From the NCBI RefSeq assembly GCF_027887165.1, contig NC_077229.1, positions 367,953,001 to 368,017,000 of the forward strand: DNA of 64,000 nucleotides. The letters run 5' to 3'. The translations under genes were made by a program, and so were the position numbers. The notes beneath the pieces are model-generated. The model did not search any database, had not been told where the DNA came from, and saw nothing but the letters and a program-made list of their open reading frames with translations. How positions within the stretch are numbered: the stretch's first letter is position 1; each line of letters starts with the position of its first letter. This document shows, one piece after another, positions 45,800 through 57,171 of the stretch. Source of the DNA: Monodelphis domestica (Eukaryota; Chordata; Mammalia; Didelphimorphia; Didelphidae).

Positions 45800-47355
45800 A
45801 GTGAACTAATGTACTTCTCTGAGAACTTCTTTTTCATTGGAAATATATAATTTCAATATTATGATTGCTGAAAACAAATGTCAACTCACTTTCTTTTACA
45901 GTCTCATTTGAATATGGCAAATAATCTTAAACATTAAATTACATTCCTGAAATTTTACAAAATGTATTAAAAGATAACATTTTGGAAGCTTAAAATATAA
46001 CAAACACTTTGTTTTTTTAAAAACAAGTTCATAAATTTTTCCCTTTTTTCTTAGAGTGGATAATAACAAATTTTCTACTTAGTAGAGTTGTATTTTGAAT
46101 AGAATAACTATGAAAATAAAAAAGCAGATATTTTAATATTCTAAGGGCAATAGGGTGACATACCAAACACAAATCAAGAATCAGTTATCAAAGAGATTGT
46201 ATTCTTGATTTCTTAAGAAAAGTAGAGGAGTGATCAACCATTGGAATGATATATAATAAGTCCTTAATAAGTGTTTGTTCCTTTCCCAAGCAATATCATC
46301 TATGGAATGAAAAAGCATTGATGGCTTTGAAGAGCACTCTGATTGTATATGATGTGGCATCTGTGTTATGCCTTTGTTAAAGGAAAATGAGGATACTAAG
46401 AGATGGAAGTGAGACATGGGTTCATTTCAGAATTAAGGGACTACCAAAAGAAAAGGGGTAAAAACAAATAGAGTGTAAATCATTTTGACAGGATCAGAGC
46501 ATAAAATAACTTGAGAAATAAAAATGGGAGTTTGTGAACAGCTTTAAATACCAAAGAAATTTGTAGTTCACTTGAGATGTAATAAAAAATGTTAATAAAA
46601 CAAAGCTAATGAATATTTTGAGAAGGATACAGTGAGTTCAGTGACATGGTCAGTTCTGTATTTGGAACTAATGAGTTAGTAATTATGCTGAAAACTGGTT
46701 AGAAAGAAGAAAGACTGAATCAAGGGAAATCAATCAAAAGGCCAATGCAACAATCTAAATAAAAGGCACTAGAATTTAAAATAGAAAATAAGAAAATTTG
46801 ACTTTCAGTGGTAGGGGATGAAATGTACGAATGACCTTGGCATCCTTGACATCTGAACAAACTCTAACCACTACACAGTGCCTGCTTCAGCTGTCTTCAT
46901 GGGTGTTGGAACAATTGTCATCTTCTGATGGTAATAGAGGTGCAATAAAGGAGTATAAAAAGTACAAAAAGCAGTAGTTTAGTCTAAGAAAACAGAAGTG
47001 TGTGCTCAAGGAACCATTTTCTATGGTTACTAAGGAACTGATTTTCAATATGCCTGAAAGTATATGGGATACAAAATTCTTAGAAAAACTACAAGAACCT
47101 TGTTACTACTAAAAGGGCAAAAGGCAACTTCAAAAATATCAGTAACCACCAACTAATATATACATATTTCTATTAGGAATGATTAGTGAATACCTAGAAA
47201 AGAATTAGTAGTGATCATTAAAAGTCAGGTTGCATACACCAAGAAGAGGATATACATTGCAATGACTCATTTCCTTTGGTGACAGAGTTGCAAAATGGTT
47301 AAGTTTATGGATTAGAGGATGTTATTGTTTATGTAAATTATATTTTAATTATATT
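45800..47355. other. anonymous DNA with a piece of an old repeat
   Basis: 46500-46780 (GTGAACAGCTTTAAATACCA, AGTGACATGGTCAGTTCTGT, AAAAGGCCAATGCAACAATC) matches the unnamed old repeat of 19125/39860. A MIR-like tail lies near 46240-46275. No exon seen. Confidence 0.4.
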
Positions 47356-47359
47356 TTCT

Positions 47360-47920
47360 TTTCCTTAAGAAAAAAATCTAACTTTTTTCTTTCCTACTAC
47401 AACGCCACCCTTCCAAGAGAAAATGAAAAAGGAAATCTTGGATCAAACCAAATTTCATCATTAACTATCTCCACAAAAGGAAGGGAAAACACACACACTC
47501 ACTCACACATACACACACACAAACATGTGAAGGTGGAGGTGGAGTGAGGTATATGCGTATAATTCTGAACTCTGAAGCCTTCATCTCTCTATCCAGGTGT
47601 TGGTAGCTTGCTTCATCATTAGTCCTCTGGAATCATAATTTTTTTTTTCCCACTACTCAGAGTTCCCAAGTCTTTCAAAGTTATTCACATTTACATTTAC
47701 AATATTGCTATACAACTCTTCATATTCTGTTCCCTTCATATTGTATCAGCTCATATAAATCTTACCAGGTTTCTCTGAAGACATTTTCATAATCATTTCT
47801 TACTTTATAATAGCATTCAATCATATTTAACTATCATAAAATTTCAACTATTCTACAATAGACATTTAATCAGACTACTCTTCTTTGCCACCTTAAAAAG
47901 AGCTATAAAATAAAAACTGC
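47360..47920 (-). mobile_element. LINE-1 3' end, minus strand
   Basis: CTTCATCATTAGTCCTCTGG, TATACAACTCTTCATATTCT, CAGCTCATATAAATCTTACC, AGGTTTCTCTGAAGACATTT and CTTCTTTGCCACCTTAAAAAG are the reverse of the L1 end-of-ORF2/3' UTR blocks, the same segment as at 10740-11230. A CA-rich tract interrupts it. Confidence 0.65.
47487..47522. repeat. (CA)n-rich microsatellite
   Basis: Interrupted ACACAC/ACTCAC run inside the minus-strand L1 tail region. Confidence 0.9.
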
Positions 47921-47929
47921 TTTGTTTTT

Positions 47930-49920
47930 ATACATCCTTAGAGTTTGTTTTGCTTTAGTTTAAAGCCACCTTAAATCTATCCTTTCTCCTCCTTCTCATA
48001 CTCTTTTATTTCATTGTAGAGTGAAATGTTTCTCAATCCAGCTGAGTCTTTGTGGTTTTTCTTCTGATCAGTGTGAATGAGAGGTTCTAATAAGTAGGTA
48101 CTCTCTCTTTCTTCTTTCTCCTGGTTGGTATATATGTCTAGTAGGATACACTACTTATGTAAGATTATTTATCTGAATTTTAATTTCCTTTCCCCTTCTT
48201 CCAATCTCTTTCACTTCTCTCTTGAAATTCTTTTTTTTTTTTTAAGATCATCCAATTACTAATATCTACTCCCAGGTCTTCTAAGTCAATTCTCTCTATA
48301 TCTTCTGATGATGATAGTGTTGAGAAAGGTAACAGGTATCATATCCTCATATAGAATCTAAATAGTTTACTCCTATTAATTAATTAATGTTTAATTTAGT
48401 ATATGTCTCTTAATATCAAAGCTTTGAACTTCAAAAGCTTTTACATGGTCTGATCTTTTCAAATAAATTTTTACCATTGTAATATTATAATAAGTTTTGA
48501 TGGGTAAATTATTATTTACTTTAGACATATACCATGCCTTCTGGAGTGTCATATTCCTATTTTTCTACTTATTTAATATGGTATTTGCTAAATTACATAT
48601 GATCCTAATTAAATTCTCAATACATGAATTCTTACTTTCTGACTGCTTGTTGGCTTACAGTATTTTTCTTTGACCCAGAAACTGGATTTTAGTTATAAAA
48701 TTCCTAGAAGTTTTCATTTTGTCTTTTAGTCAAAGAGGAAATTAATTATTTTTTCTATCTCTATTTTACTTGCTGGAGCTAAAAGATCTGAGAAGTTTTA
48801 TTTTCAGAATTCTTATGATGTTAGGTAACTTTTTGTTTTGGTAGTGGTATTTGAGGAGTCCATTGATTTTTTTCTTCCTTTCAGTTGGTTTTTCAAAACC
48901 ATTGTTAGCCTATGAAAAATCTATTTATTCTAAATTTCAGTCTTTTTAATTTGTTTTAATATTCTGTGTTTTTTGTAAGTTATTAGCTTCTATTTAATCT
49001 ATTAATCTAATTGAATGCTTGGGAGTTTCTTGCTTTAGCAAGATGTCATACCTTGTGTGAAATTGTTAACTCACTTAATAATTCTTCTACAATTCTCTTT
49101 TTTTCTTTTCCATATTTTTGGCCAGAAACCCCATTTCACTTAATTAAAAAAATAACTCTTTAAAAATGTTTGCTTCATGATTTCTAGGAATTATAACTGA
49201 AATTGTGCTCAAACTGTGTTTTTACTTTGAGGCTTTGCTTGAGTTATTCTTTTCTTTTAGATTTGTGTCTTGAGCATCATTGTCACCATAATAACTTGTT
49301 TATGGTAAGGGTTTTTTTTTTGTTTGTTGTTCATTTTTATAGTCTATTTCTTGATTTCAAGTTCAATGTTAGGTGTTGGCTCTGTGTCCTTTGGGAACAA
49401 ATAAATGGGATGGTCTTATTGTTTTCTTCTTCACTTGAGTTCTGGATTATTCAGGATTCTAAAACACAAATCATACTGGGAACCTGCATGCTCTTAGTAC
49501 TTCCAAAGTGGTCAGTTCCAGGGTAAAGTATAACTTTTCTTCCCCTATGTCTAAGGTCTTCAGTTTACTGATCCAATTTTGGGTCTGAGCAAAAGCAAAT
49601 TGTTGCCTAATTCAGTCACTATTAATTAGTCAGGATGCTCTACTGGTTCAGGGTGGCAGAACTGCAAGGCTCCTCTTTGGTCCAGGATTCTTGCCCTGGT
49701 AATTCATATGCAGGGTTCAGATTGAGCTGGAACATTCAACTGTATTCCTCCTCTGACCATGAGAGTCACAATCACATTGCTACTGTTTGCTCCTAAAATT
49801 GTTCTTTCAGCTTAGAGTCTCTATTGAACCCTATCTGAGAATGCCCCCTATTCCACAGTTTATTCTCAATCTATTATCCTGATAATTGGTGCAAGGTTCA
49901 TAAAGTTGCCATTTGTCACC
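47930..49920 (-). mobile_element. LINE-1-related ORF1/5' region, minus strand
   Basis: On the plus strand the recognisable order is CATTGTAGAGTGAAATGTTT, TTCTCAATCCAGCTGAGTCT, TTCTGATCAGTGTGAATGAG, then CTTCTGGAGTGTCATATTCC, TTTCTGACTGCTTGTTGGCT, TTGACCCAGAAACTGG, AAATTCCTAGAAGTTTTCAT and, near 49300-49700, TTTAGGTGTTGGCTCTGTGT-like 5' UTR sequence. I know these blocks together from marsupial L1-related repeats. No frame longer than about 107 codons remains. The exact subfamily and its boundary with 47920 are uncertain. Confidence 0.55.
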
Positions 49921-49984
49921 TCTTTCAGTATCAGTGTCCCTATTTTGGGGAAAAAAACCTCTCATTCTAATTTTTTTTATTAGA

Positions 49985-50226
49985 TGAAGACATATAGTCT
50001 AGATTCATTGTGGCAAAAATGTGGCATGGGTTCTAGTGTGGCACAGAGGGGACTGCTCTGCTCCCCCTCTACACAGTGCCAAAGGACATTTTTGCATGCC
50101 TCTCCCCTTTTTCCAGCCACGCAATGTGAGCCCTTCCTCCCTTAACTGTCTAGGGTAATGCTGGAGAATCAGTCAGCTTGAAGTTGTGGCTTGGGCACAT
50201 GATCTCAAAAACATTCACCAACACTG
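49985..50226 (+). mobile_element. hAT (OposCharlie-type) 3' fragment
   Basis: GTGGCACAGAGGGGACTGCT, AAGGACATTTTTGCATGCCT, CCACGCAATGTGAGCCCTTC and a terminus ACATTCACCAACACTG (the reverse, CAGTGTTGGTGAATG, is a CAGTG-type hAT end). Only the right end is present; the left end fades near 49990. It is a different hAT family from 24926. Confidence 0.7.
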
Positions 50227-50459
50227 GACTAGATACTAGTTAGATGAATTTATAAATTGGTTAAAAGGACAGAACAATAGAATAGTCAATCAGAGTTCAG
50301 TATTTCAGAGTATCCTAAGGGTCATTTTTTTGGCCTTCGGTGTTAATTATTTTATAAATTTCTTGAATAAAAACAAAAGGATATATTTATCAAATTGTAC
50401 ATAAAGAAGCTAAGAGGGAAAATAAGACATTAAATATCAGCTTCAGTGCAGGAAAACCT

Positions 50460-51715
50460 GGAACATTGGGCTCAGTAATATTAAAAGGGGATTTTTTTCA
50501 TGGGTAGGACGAGCTAACATAATAAAAATCACAATCCTACCCAAATTAACTTACTTAATTAGTGCCATACCCATTAAACTACCAAGAAACCTCTTTACTA
50601 AGTTAAAAAATGTTTAAAAGTTCATTTGGAAGAACAAAATAATCAAGAATATTAAGGGAAATATTAGAAAAAATATTGAAAAATATTGAAAAAAATTTGT
50701 AAAAGGAAGGTGGCCTTGCAGTATCAGACGTCAAACTATACTATAAAGCAGTGGTCATAAAAACAGTATGGTACTGGCTAAGATACAGAAGGGAGGATTA
50801 GTGGAACAGACTTGAGATGAGGGACCTCAGCAAGACAGTCTATGATAAACCCAGAGATCCCAGCTTTGGGGACAAAAATTCACTATTTGACAAAAACTGC
50901 TGGGAAAATTGGAAGACAATATGGAAGAGGTTGGGGTTGGATCAACATCTAACACCCTACACAAAGATAAACTCAAAATGGGTGAATGTCTTGAATATAA
51001 AGAATGATATCATAAGTAAATTAGGTGAACACAAAATAGTATACTTGTCAGATCTTTGGGAAAGGAAAGATTTTAAGATCAAGCAAGAGTTAGAAAAAGT
51101 TACAAAATGTAAAGTAAATAATTTTGGTTACATTAAATTAAAAACTTTTTGTACAAACAAAAACAATACAACTAAAATTAGAAGGAAAGCAACAAATTGG
51201 GAAAACATCTTCATAACAAAAACTCTGACAAAGGTCTAATTACTCAAATTTATAAAGATCTTAATCAATTGTACAAAAAAATCAAGACATTCCCCAATTG
51301 GGCAAGGGGCATGAATAGGCAATTTTCAGATTAAGAAATCAAAACTATCAATAAACACATGAAAAAAATTCTAAATCTATTGTAATCAGAGAAATGCAAA
51401 TCAAAACAACGCTGAAGTATCACCTCACACCTAGCAGATTGGCTAACATGACAGCAAAGGAATGTAATAAATGTTGGAAAATTGAGACATCAACGCATTG
51501 CTGGTGGAGTGGTGAATTGATCCAACAATTCTGGAAGGCAATTTGAAACTATGCCCAAAGGGAGTTAAAAGACTGCCTTCTCTTTGATCCTGCCATAGTA
51601 CTACTGGGTTTTTACTACAAAGAGTTAATAAGGAAAAAGACTTGTATGGACACACAATTAGAAAAAATAAAATTAATAATAAAAAATAAAACATAAAGTG
51701 AACCCTAAAAAATAC
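50460..51715 (+). mobile_element. LINE-1 ORF2 C-terminal third, fragmented
   Basis: A 140-codon open frame (50817-51239) matches the L1 ORF2 C-terminal region: DKNSLFDKNCWENW, LTPYTKINSKWVN and KLKTFCTNKNNTTK align with human L1 'SLFNKWCWENW', 'LTPYTKINSRWI' and 'KLKSFCTAKETT'. Upstream, 50715-50790 encodes the conserved 'LYYKAVVIKT' block; downstream, 51400-51610 holds the cysteine region (GCTGGTGGAGTGGTGAATTG, TGATCCTGCCATAGTACTAC). Frame changes separate these parts. The longest frame reflects L1 protein, not a host gene. The element lacks its 5' two thirds and ends near 51715 without the 3' UTR. Confidence 0.92.
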
Positions 51716-51719
51716 CAAT

Positions 51720-52365
51720 AGTTAAATTACTGTTTGTAGCTATCAAGAAAACTATTTTTAAATGTTATTCCCCAAATCTGTCCTGTTCTAAAAATTTAAT
51801 TTAGAAAAATGAAAAGTATAGAGAAGACAATATATATATTTCACTTCAACTTTCTGTCAATGAATATATTTTCAGGGCTATCTAAACTATTCTTAAAGAT
51901 ATTTCAGAAAGTGAGTATAATGTGATTTTTTCCATTTATAATATTTATTAAATAAATGAAAAACTTGTCCATTTCAAAATTCATGGTATTTTATACTTTT
52001 AAGTTAAAAGGATTGTTACTTTAGCTTAGTTTTAAGTACCCTTGATAAATATAACCATTAAGAAATTAAACATGGAATTGAATGAAAAATATAATTTTAA
52101 AAAAGGAAAGATATTAATATGATAATGAAAATTGTATTCATGTTATTAAAGATTTTAAAAAAATTTCTCATATAGGAACAAAAAGTTTAGACTGATAACA
52201 TATATGATTAAAATAAACTATTACAAAGGCTAATGATCAAACATAATTTATTAATAAAATGTTCTTCAATTTTTTATCTGAATACTTGTAATTTATATTG
52301 AATTTTAAAATATGTGCACATATATTCCATTAACTCTTTTATATGTAAAGAACAACATTTTAAGG
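51720..52365. other. anonymous AT-rich DNA
   Basis: Nothing recognised. Confidence 0.4.
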
Positions 52366-52369
52366 GTTA

Positions 52370-52560
52370 AAATGCTTCAAAGTGGCACCTTTTCTCATGG
52401 AGCTTAGACTTTATTCAACACATAAAGATAATACACATTTTATAATTATGATAAAAACATAAGTACTCATATGAATATGACTAAAGAGAATCACAGAAAA
52501 GTAAACAGGACAGAGAAGCATAATAAATTTCATAAGGTTAGCTGCTTTTATCCCAAGATA
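52370..52560 (+). mobile_element. L2-tailed SINE (MON-1/MIR3-like) fragment
   Basis: TTTTCTCATGGAGCTTAGACT, ATTCAACACATAAAGATAAT and a long diverged tail resemble the 'CAAGGAGCTTACATTCTAATGGGGGAGACAA' segment seen at 12765. Diverged. Confidence 0.4.
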
Positions 52561-52599
52561 AAAATATACTACTTGTAACTCCTAAGAACTTGATCACTA

Positions 52600-54030
52600 T
52601 TAGACCAGTTAAAAGGAGTACACATAGACAGAGGGAAAGGACATGATTTCAATATGATTGGATGATACCTAAAAATAAAATAAAATCAAGGGATAAAAAA
52701 TATGAATACAAGGGAAGAAAGGAGAAGTAAGAGATAGAAAAGGGTGAATTATCTCCCATAAAAGAGTCACTGAAGGAGAAGATGGGAAATTAGTGAGTGG
52801 AACATATTAACCCTTACTCTCTTTGGAATTTGGTTCAAAGAGTGAAGAGCATATACACTAAGTTAGGCATAGAAATGTCTCTTACCCTTCAGGAAAGTGG
52901 GAAGGGAAGAGGATTAGACAGTGATGGTTGGGGGAGGGTGGTAGAAAATAATGCAAATTGGGGTCTGCCTTTGTCAGAAGAAAAAAACATTTGTGAAAGG
53001 GCAGGAGGAAAAAAGAGAGCAGTATAAATGAGATAGAGGGAATAGGATAAAAGGTAATACACAAAAATAATGATGTTGAAAAAATTTCAAAAGTCTCAAT
53101 ATAGGCCTCATTTCTCAAATTCATAGAGAAATGTATATTCATTCAAGTCATTCTCCAATTGAGAAATGCAAAGGATGTGAACAGGCAGTTCTGAGGCATA
53201 GTAATTAAAGTCCTTTATAGTTATGTGGAAAATGCTCAAAATCACAATTAATTAGAGAAATGAAAATTTAAACACATGTGAAATACCACCCCATACCTAT
53301 AAGAGTGACCATTAAGACAAAAAAAGAAAAAGATAAAAATTGGAGTGAACGTGGGCATATTGAGACACTACAGAACTGTTGGAAGTGTGATGAGTTGATT
53401 TAATCATTCTGGAGAACAATTTGGGAATAGACTCAAAGGACTACAAAACCATACATTTCCTTTGACTCAGCAATAGTAGGTATATATTCTGAAGATAATT
53501 TTTAAAAGGAAAATTACCTACTTTACAGAAATATTTATTACAGTTCTTTTGTGGTGGCAAATAATTACAAAGTATATGATTGCAATGGAAAACTCTTGTC
53601 CTTCCAGAAATAAAGCAAGAGGATTTTTGAAAAACCAGGAAGGACTTGCATGAACTGACAGAGTGCAATAAGTAGAATCAGGAGAATATTATAAAAAATA
53701 ACAGCAATAATGTAGGAATAACAACTGTGAAAAACTTATTTTCCACAATACAATGATGCAAGAAAATCCCAGAGGACTCAATGAACAATGTTAGTTGCTT
53801 CCAGGGAAATAACTGATGGAGTTTGAATCCAGACAAAAGCATATTGTATTTTACTTTTTTTATTTGGTCTTTGAGTTTTCTTTTACAAAAAAAGATTACT
53901 ATGTTTTATTTGATGTCACATGCTTGCTTAACATCTCAGTGAGGGAAGGAGGGAGAGAATGTACTACTCAAAAAGACATTTTTATAAAATTAATTTGCTT
54001 TCTATGCAGAAGATGGTGAACAGTATTGAA
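52600..54030 (+). mobile_element. compact L1-derived element (5'/ORF1 region joined to ORF2 C-terminus and 3' UTR)
   Basis: The first part (GGGTGAATTATCTCCCATAA, TTAACCCTTACTCTCTTTGG, ATAGAAATGTCTCTTACCCT, TCAGGAAAGTGGGAAGGGAA) is the forward form of the non-ORF2 L1-related block seen reversed at 47930-48130. From about 53090 it passes straight into the ORF2 C-terminal region (AGGCCTCATTTCTCAAATTC, TCATTCTCCAATTGAGAAAT, ATTCTGGAGAACAATTTGGG), then the 3' UTR (GAACTGACAGAGTGCAATAA, GGAGTTTGAATCCAGACAAA). Reverse transcriptase sequence is absent. All frames are closed. Similar compact copies are, from memory, common in marsupials. Confidence 0.6.
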
Positions 54031-54293
54031 ATGCTTTTCACATGGACTGTTAAAACTATGGATAGTCATAAGGTTTAGTTGACTATTCCTCCTCTATTTT
54101 TGAAGCACTAAATGAATCAAAAGAACAATATTACGGAAAACTCTCCAGCAAATATCTATAGGATCTTATTCATCTCTGATTTTTGAGGTATGGGTCAAAA
54201 GTTAAATTACAGTTATGATAAATACTTAGGAGAGATTTATAGGTCAATTGAACATTTTAATAATAGATATAATATTTCTACCCAGATATATAT

Positions 54294-54542
54294 TTTATAA
54301 AGATTATTAGAAAGGGTAGATTATCATTACTCTAAGTAAACTGACCATGTGTTGCCTGACCTGCCAGTCCCTTCCTCTTCCCCCTTACCTGCCTGCTCTG
54401 TTCCTGCTTCTTTCAAAAGTCCCCAGATCAGTCCCTGCCCACTCTCTTTTATTGACATTCACAGTCACTGAGCTGACATTTTAAGAATGATGATGGACCA
54501 GGTCAGCAATCCAGGAGGTGAAGAATATGAACTTCTTTGACA
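54294..54542 (-). repeat. LTR-like repeat, 3' end of the ERV
   Basis: Shares CCCTTCCTCTTCCCCCTTA, GCTGACATTTTAAGAATG and GACCAGGTCAGCAATCCAGG with the repeat at 61243-61496. The low boundary falls in an ATATAT-rich stretch and is uncertain by some tens of bases. Confidence 0.65.
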
Positions 54543-57170
54543 CCAAATCTACCTGTGATCCTTTGGGAGACCAGTCTCCCCAATGGATCATTTAAATATA
54601 ACTATCTCATAACTCTAAATACCTTTTAGCTAAAAGTACATACAATATTGTATTTTTCTAAGAGGAAGTTACAATAGTTTGAGCTGAGAGTAAAATACAA
54701 AAACTGATTGATAGACGCATTGGCAAAATGCCAATTAGGGGTCAGTCCCCTTTGGCATAAGAGTTTACATTCAGAATTAGTATGTTTAACCCCCTTCAGT
54801 TCACTTCATTGTAACCCAAAGTTCATTCTTGATCTTTTGATGCAGTGTATGGCTTCTCCAGGTATCTTTAAAGCACCTTCTCCAAAAAGATCCACTTTAT
54901 TTCTTTTTTTAGGATCCACTTTCTTGATTTGGGGTGTTGGAAAGTTTCTTTTACTGAAATTTATCCACAAAATTTTAAATCTTGGATTTCTAGGATAATA
55001 ACGGTGTTGACAAAAACCAGAATCACACTGGGATACATGACTGAGTTATTAGGTACATGAAATAATTGTCAAAACAAAAACAAAAACAAACCACCCCCAA
55101 AAAATTCCAAATAAAAGAGTAAAAATGAAATTCTGTATAAAAATAATAAGAAATGACAAAATGATAAAAAATAAAATAAAATAATTTACATGTATAAAAT
55201 TCTGAGTAAAAAATAAAACTGTAACAGGTCCTTGAATCAGTAACAAGGTCAAATTAAAGTTACTTATATCCTAAAAACCTGTAGGACAATAGAAGCAATA
55301 TAGCACTTTACCCATTTGCAGCCAGGACTACAGAAAATTGCCAAAGTATAAGAGAGAAAGGACTAAGTTTCAGCACCAATTGGGAAAAATCATTCCCTGG
55401 CCTGATTTTACCTTCACTGTCAGAGATAAGGGGATCCAGGATGATAGCTAAACTGAGGAACTTGATTAAGAATATTGCATATGGAGTGTGGTGCAAGGAG
55501 TCCTGCATCTTAACATATGTCAAGTGCTGCAACCTCAATTTGCACACTAGGTTCAAGTCATTTTGTATTGCCATAGAAGTTCAGCAATCCTTCCTGGATT
55601 GAATTTAGTCTATTTTGACCTTGTGCTACTTGGCACTGTGTATTGGCTCTTTTGTTCCCTTCTCTTGGAATCAGACATAATCATTTAAAAAATCTCCATA
55701 ACATTTACCAATGTATGTCAGGTTTCCATAGTCTAAAGCCTTTTGGGTATGCATATTACTAGGGCTAATAGATACTGTAAATTTATATTGTAAACTGTAT
55801 CCTTCAAGGAAAAAAAAACATTAATACAGATTTCATGTAATGCAATTATCACCAAGGTTAGGAAATAAAAAAGAAATAAAATATCCTATTACAAACATAA
55901 AGAGAAAAAAATAATGAAAAATACCATAATTTCACAGTTCATATTACATGTGACAATGTGTTAGCCAAGAAGAGGCACAATATAAAAGGTGCTCACTCAA
56001 AAATGAAATTTATATCCTTCTTAACTTGATCAGAATCCACAGTGTGAGTGTACATAACTTTTTCACCAGGTAAAAGCTTTTAAAAAAAATAGTACGGCAA
56101 CTAATACAGATTCTAAGAAGTACCCATATCCTTAAAATTATAAGAGCCCATTAATGACATTAGCAAACAAACCCACTACCATGAGGATTCATATGAGGAT
56201 TTATACTTGATGTAAGACATTTAAAAACCTTTGAAATCATGAATATTTGTCACATAGTCTGCAAATTTAGCCAGTATTTCAACCTTAGAAGAGATGTTTT
56301 TAACAAAGTCTATTATTACCATAATTCCAAAATTTGGTAGGAGAGAAATTCAAAAAACTTCTATTATAGTTGATGAAAAGATACATAATAAATCCATTTT
56401 GAAGGTACAAGACTTTGCAGGAAAAATCATTCCCTCCTCCTGGATGAAATTATAACCTATCACAGAGTAACTAAGCCACTTGGGCACCTCCCTCCCTCTT
56501 GGAATGAAACTGTAACAGTGTAACAGAACTATCTCCAATATGTCCCAACCATTTTCACATGGAGCCAAGGGCTAAAAAGTGAAGATCACTGCAGATATGT
56601 CATCCATTACATTTATAATAAATGCAGAGATGTAAAATACAACAATGCCATTTCACTCTACTTCACCTACAAATGAACCCTTACCTCTTGTTACAAACTA
56701 CTCAGAGGCAAGAAAATAATCAGTCAGAGGCAGGGATGCTCCCAGATACCTGAATATTATTCTGAAAACCCATTAAAATAAATTGAGATTATTAGATAAT
56801 TAAATTCTCAAAAAGTTTTATACAGGTAGAAACCAATGTTATGGAGTTCATCCATCAGCTCTGTATGACAATTAACAAAGGCAAAAGAATGAAGAAAATG
56901 TTGTTGTGGTCTTTGTACAAATATATTCTTCAGTACAATCATGGGGGGTTACAAATTAAGGCAATTTAACAGAATATTAAAATTTTGATAGATTATGAAA
57001 TGGATTACAGTAAATTACATACATCTTGTGTTTAGAATTATATTACAGAGATTTCTTCATTCTGGGGAGGGGAATGAACTGAAATAGTTAACATCAATAA
57101 AGCAATGAGGTCTGCGAAGGCTTAAAATTCACCTCCAGACTCATCAAGAGTCCTTCCCCTCCCAAGTACC
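54543..57170 (-). other. ERV interior without recognisable pol
   Basis: About 2.6 kb between gag and the 3' LTR-like repeat, shorter than a full pol plus env. Minus-strand frames of 72 and 88 codons (56350-56568, 55308-55574) may be envelope or other remains; I recognise no motif. Small A-rich scraps near 55070-55220 look like low complexity. Confidence 0.35.
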
Positions 57171-57171
57171 A

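Noticed and set aside
50817-51239. 140-codon open frame, the longest of the window
   Set aside because: It aligns with the L1 ORF2 C-terminal region (SLFDKNCWENW, LTPYTKINSKWV) and lies within a truncated L1; not a host gene.
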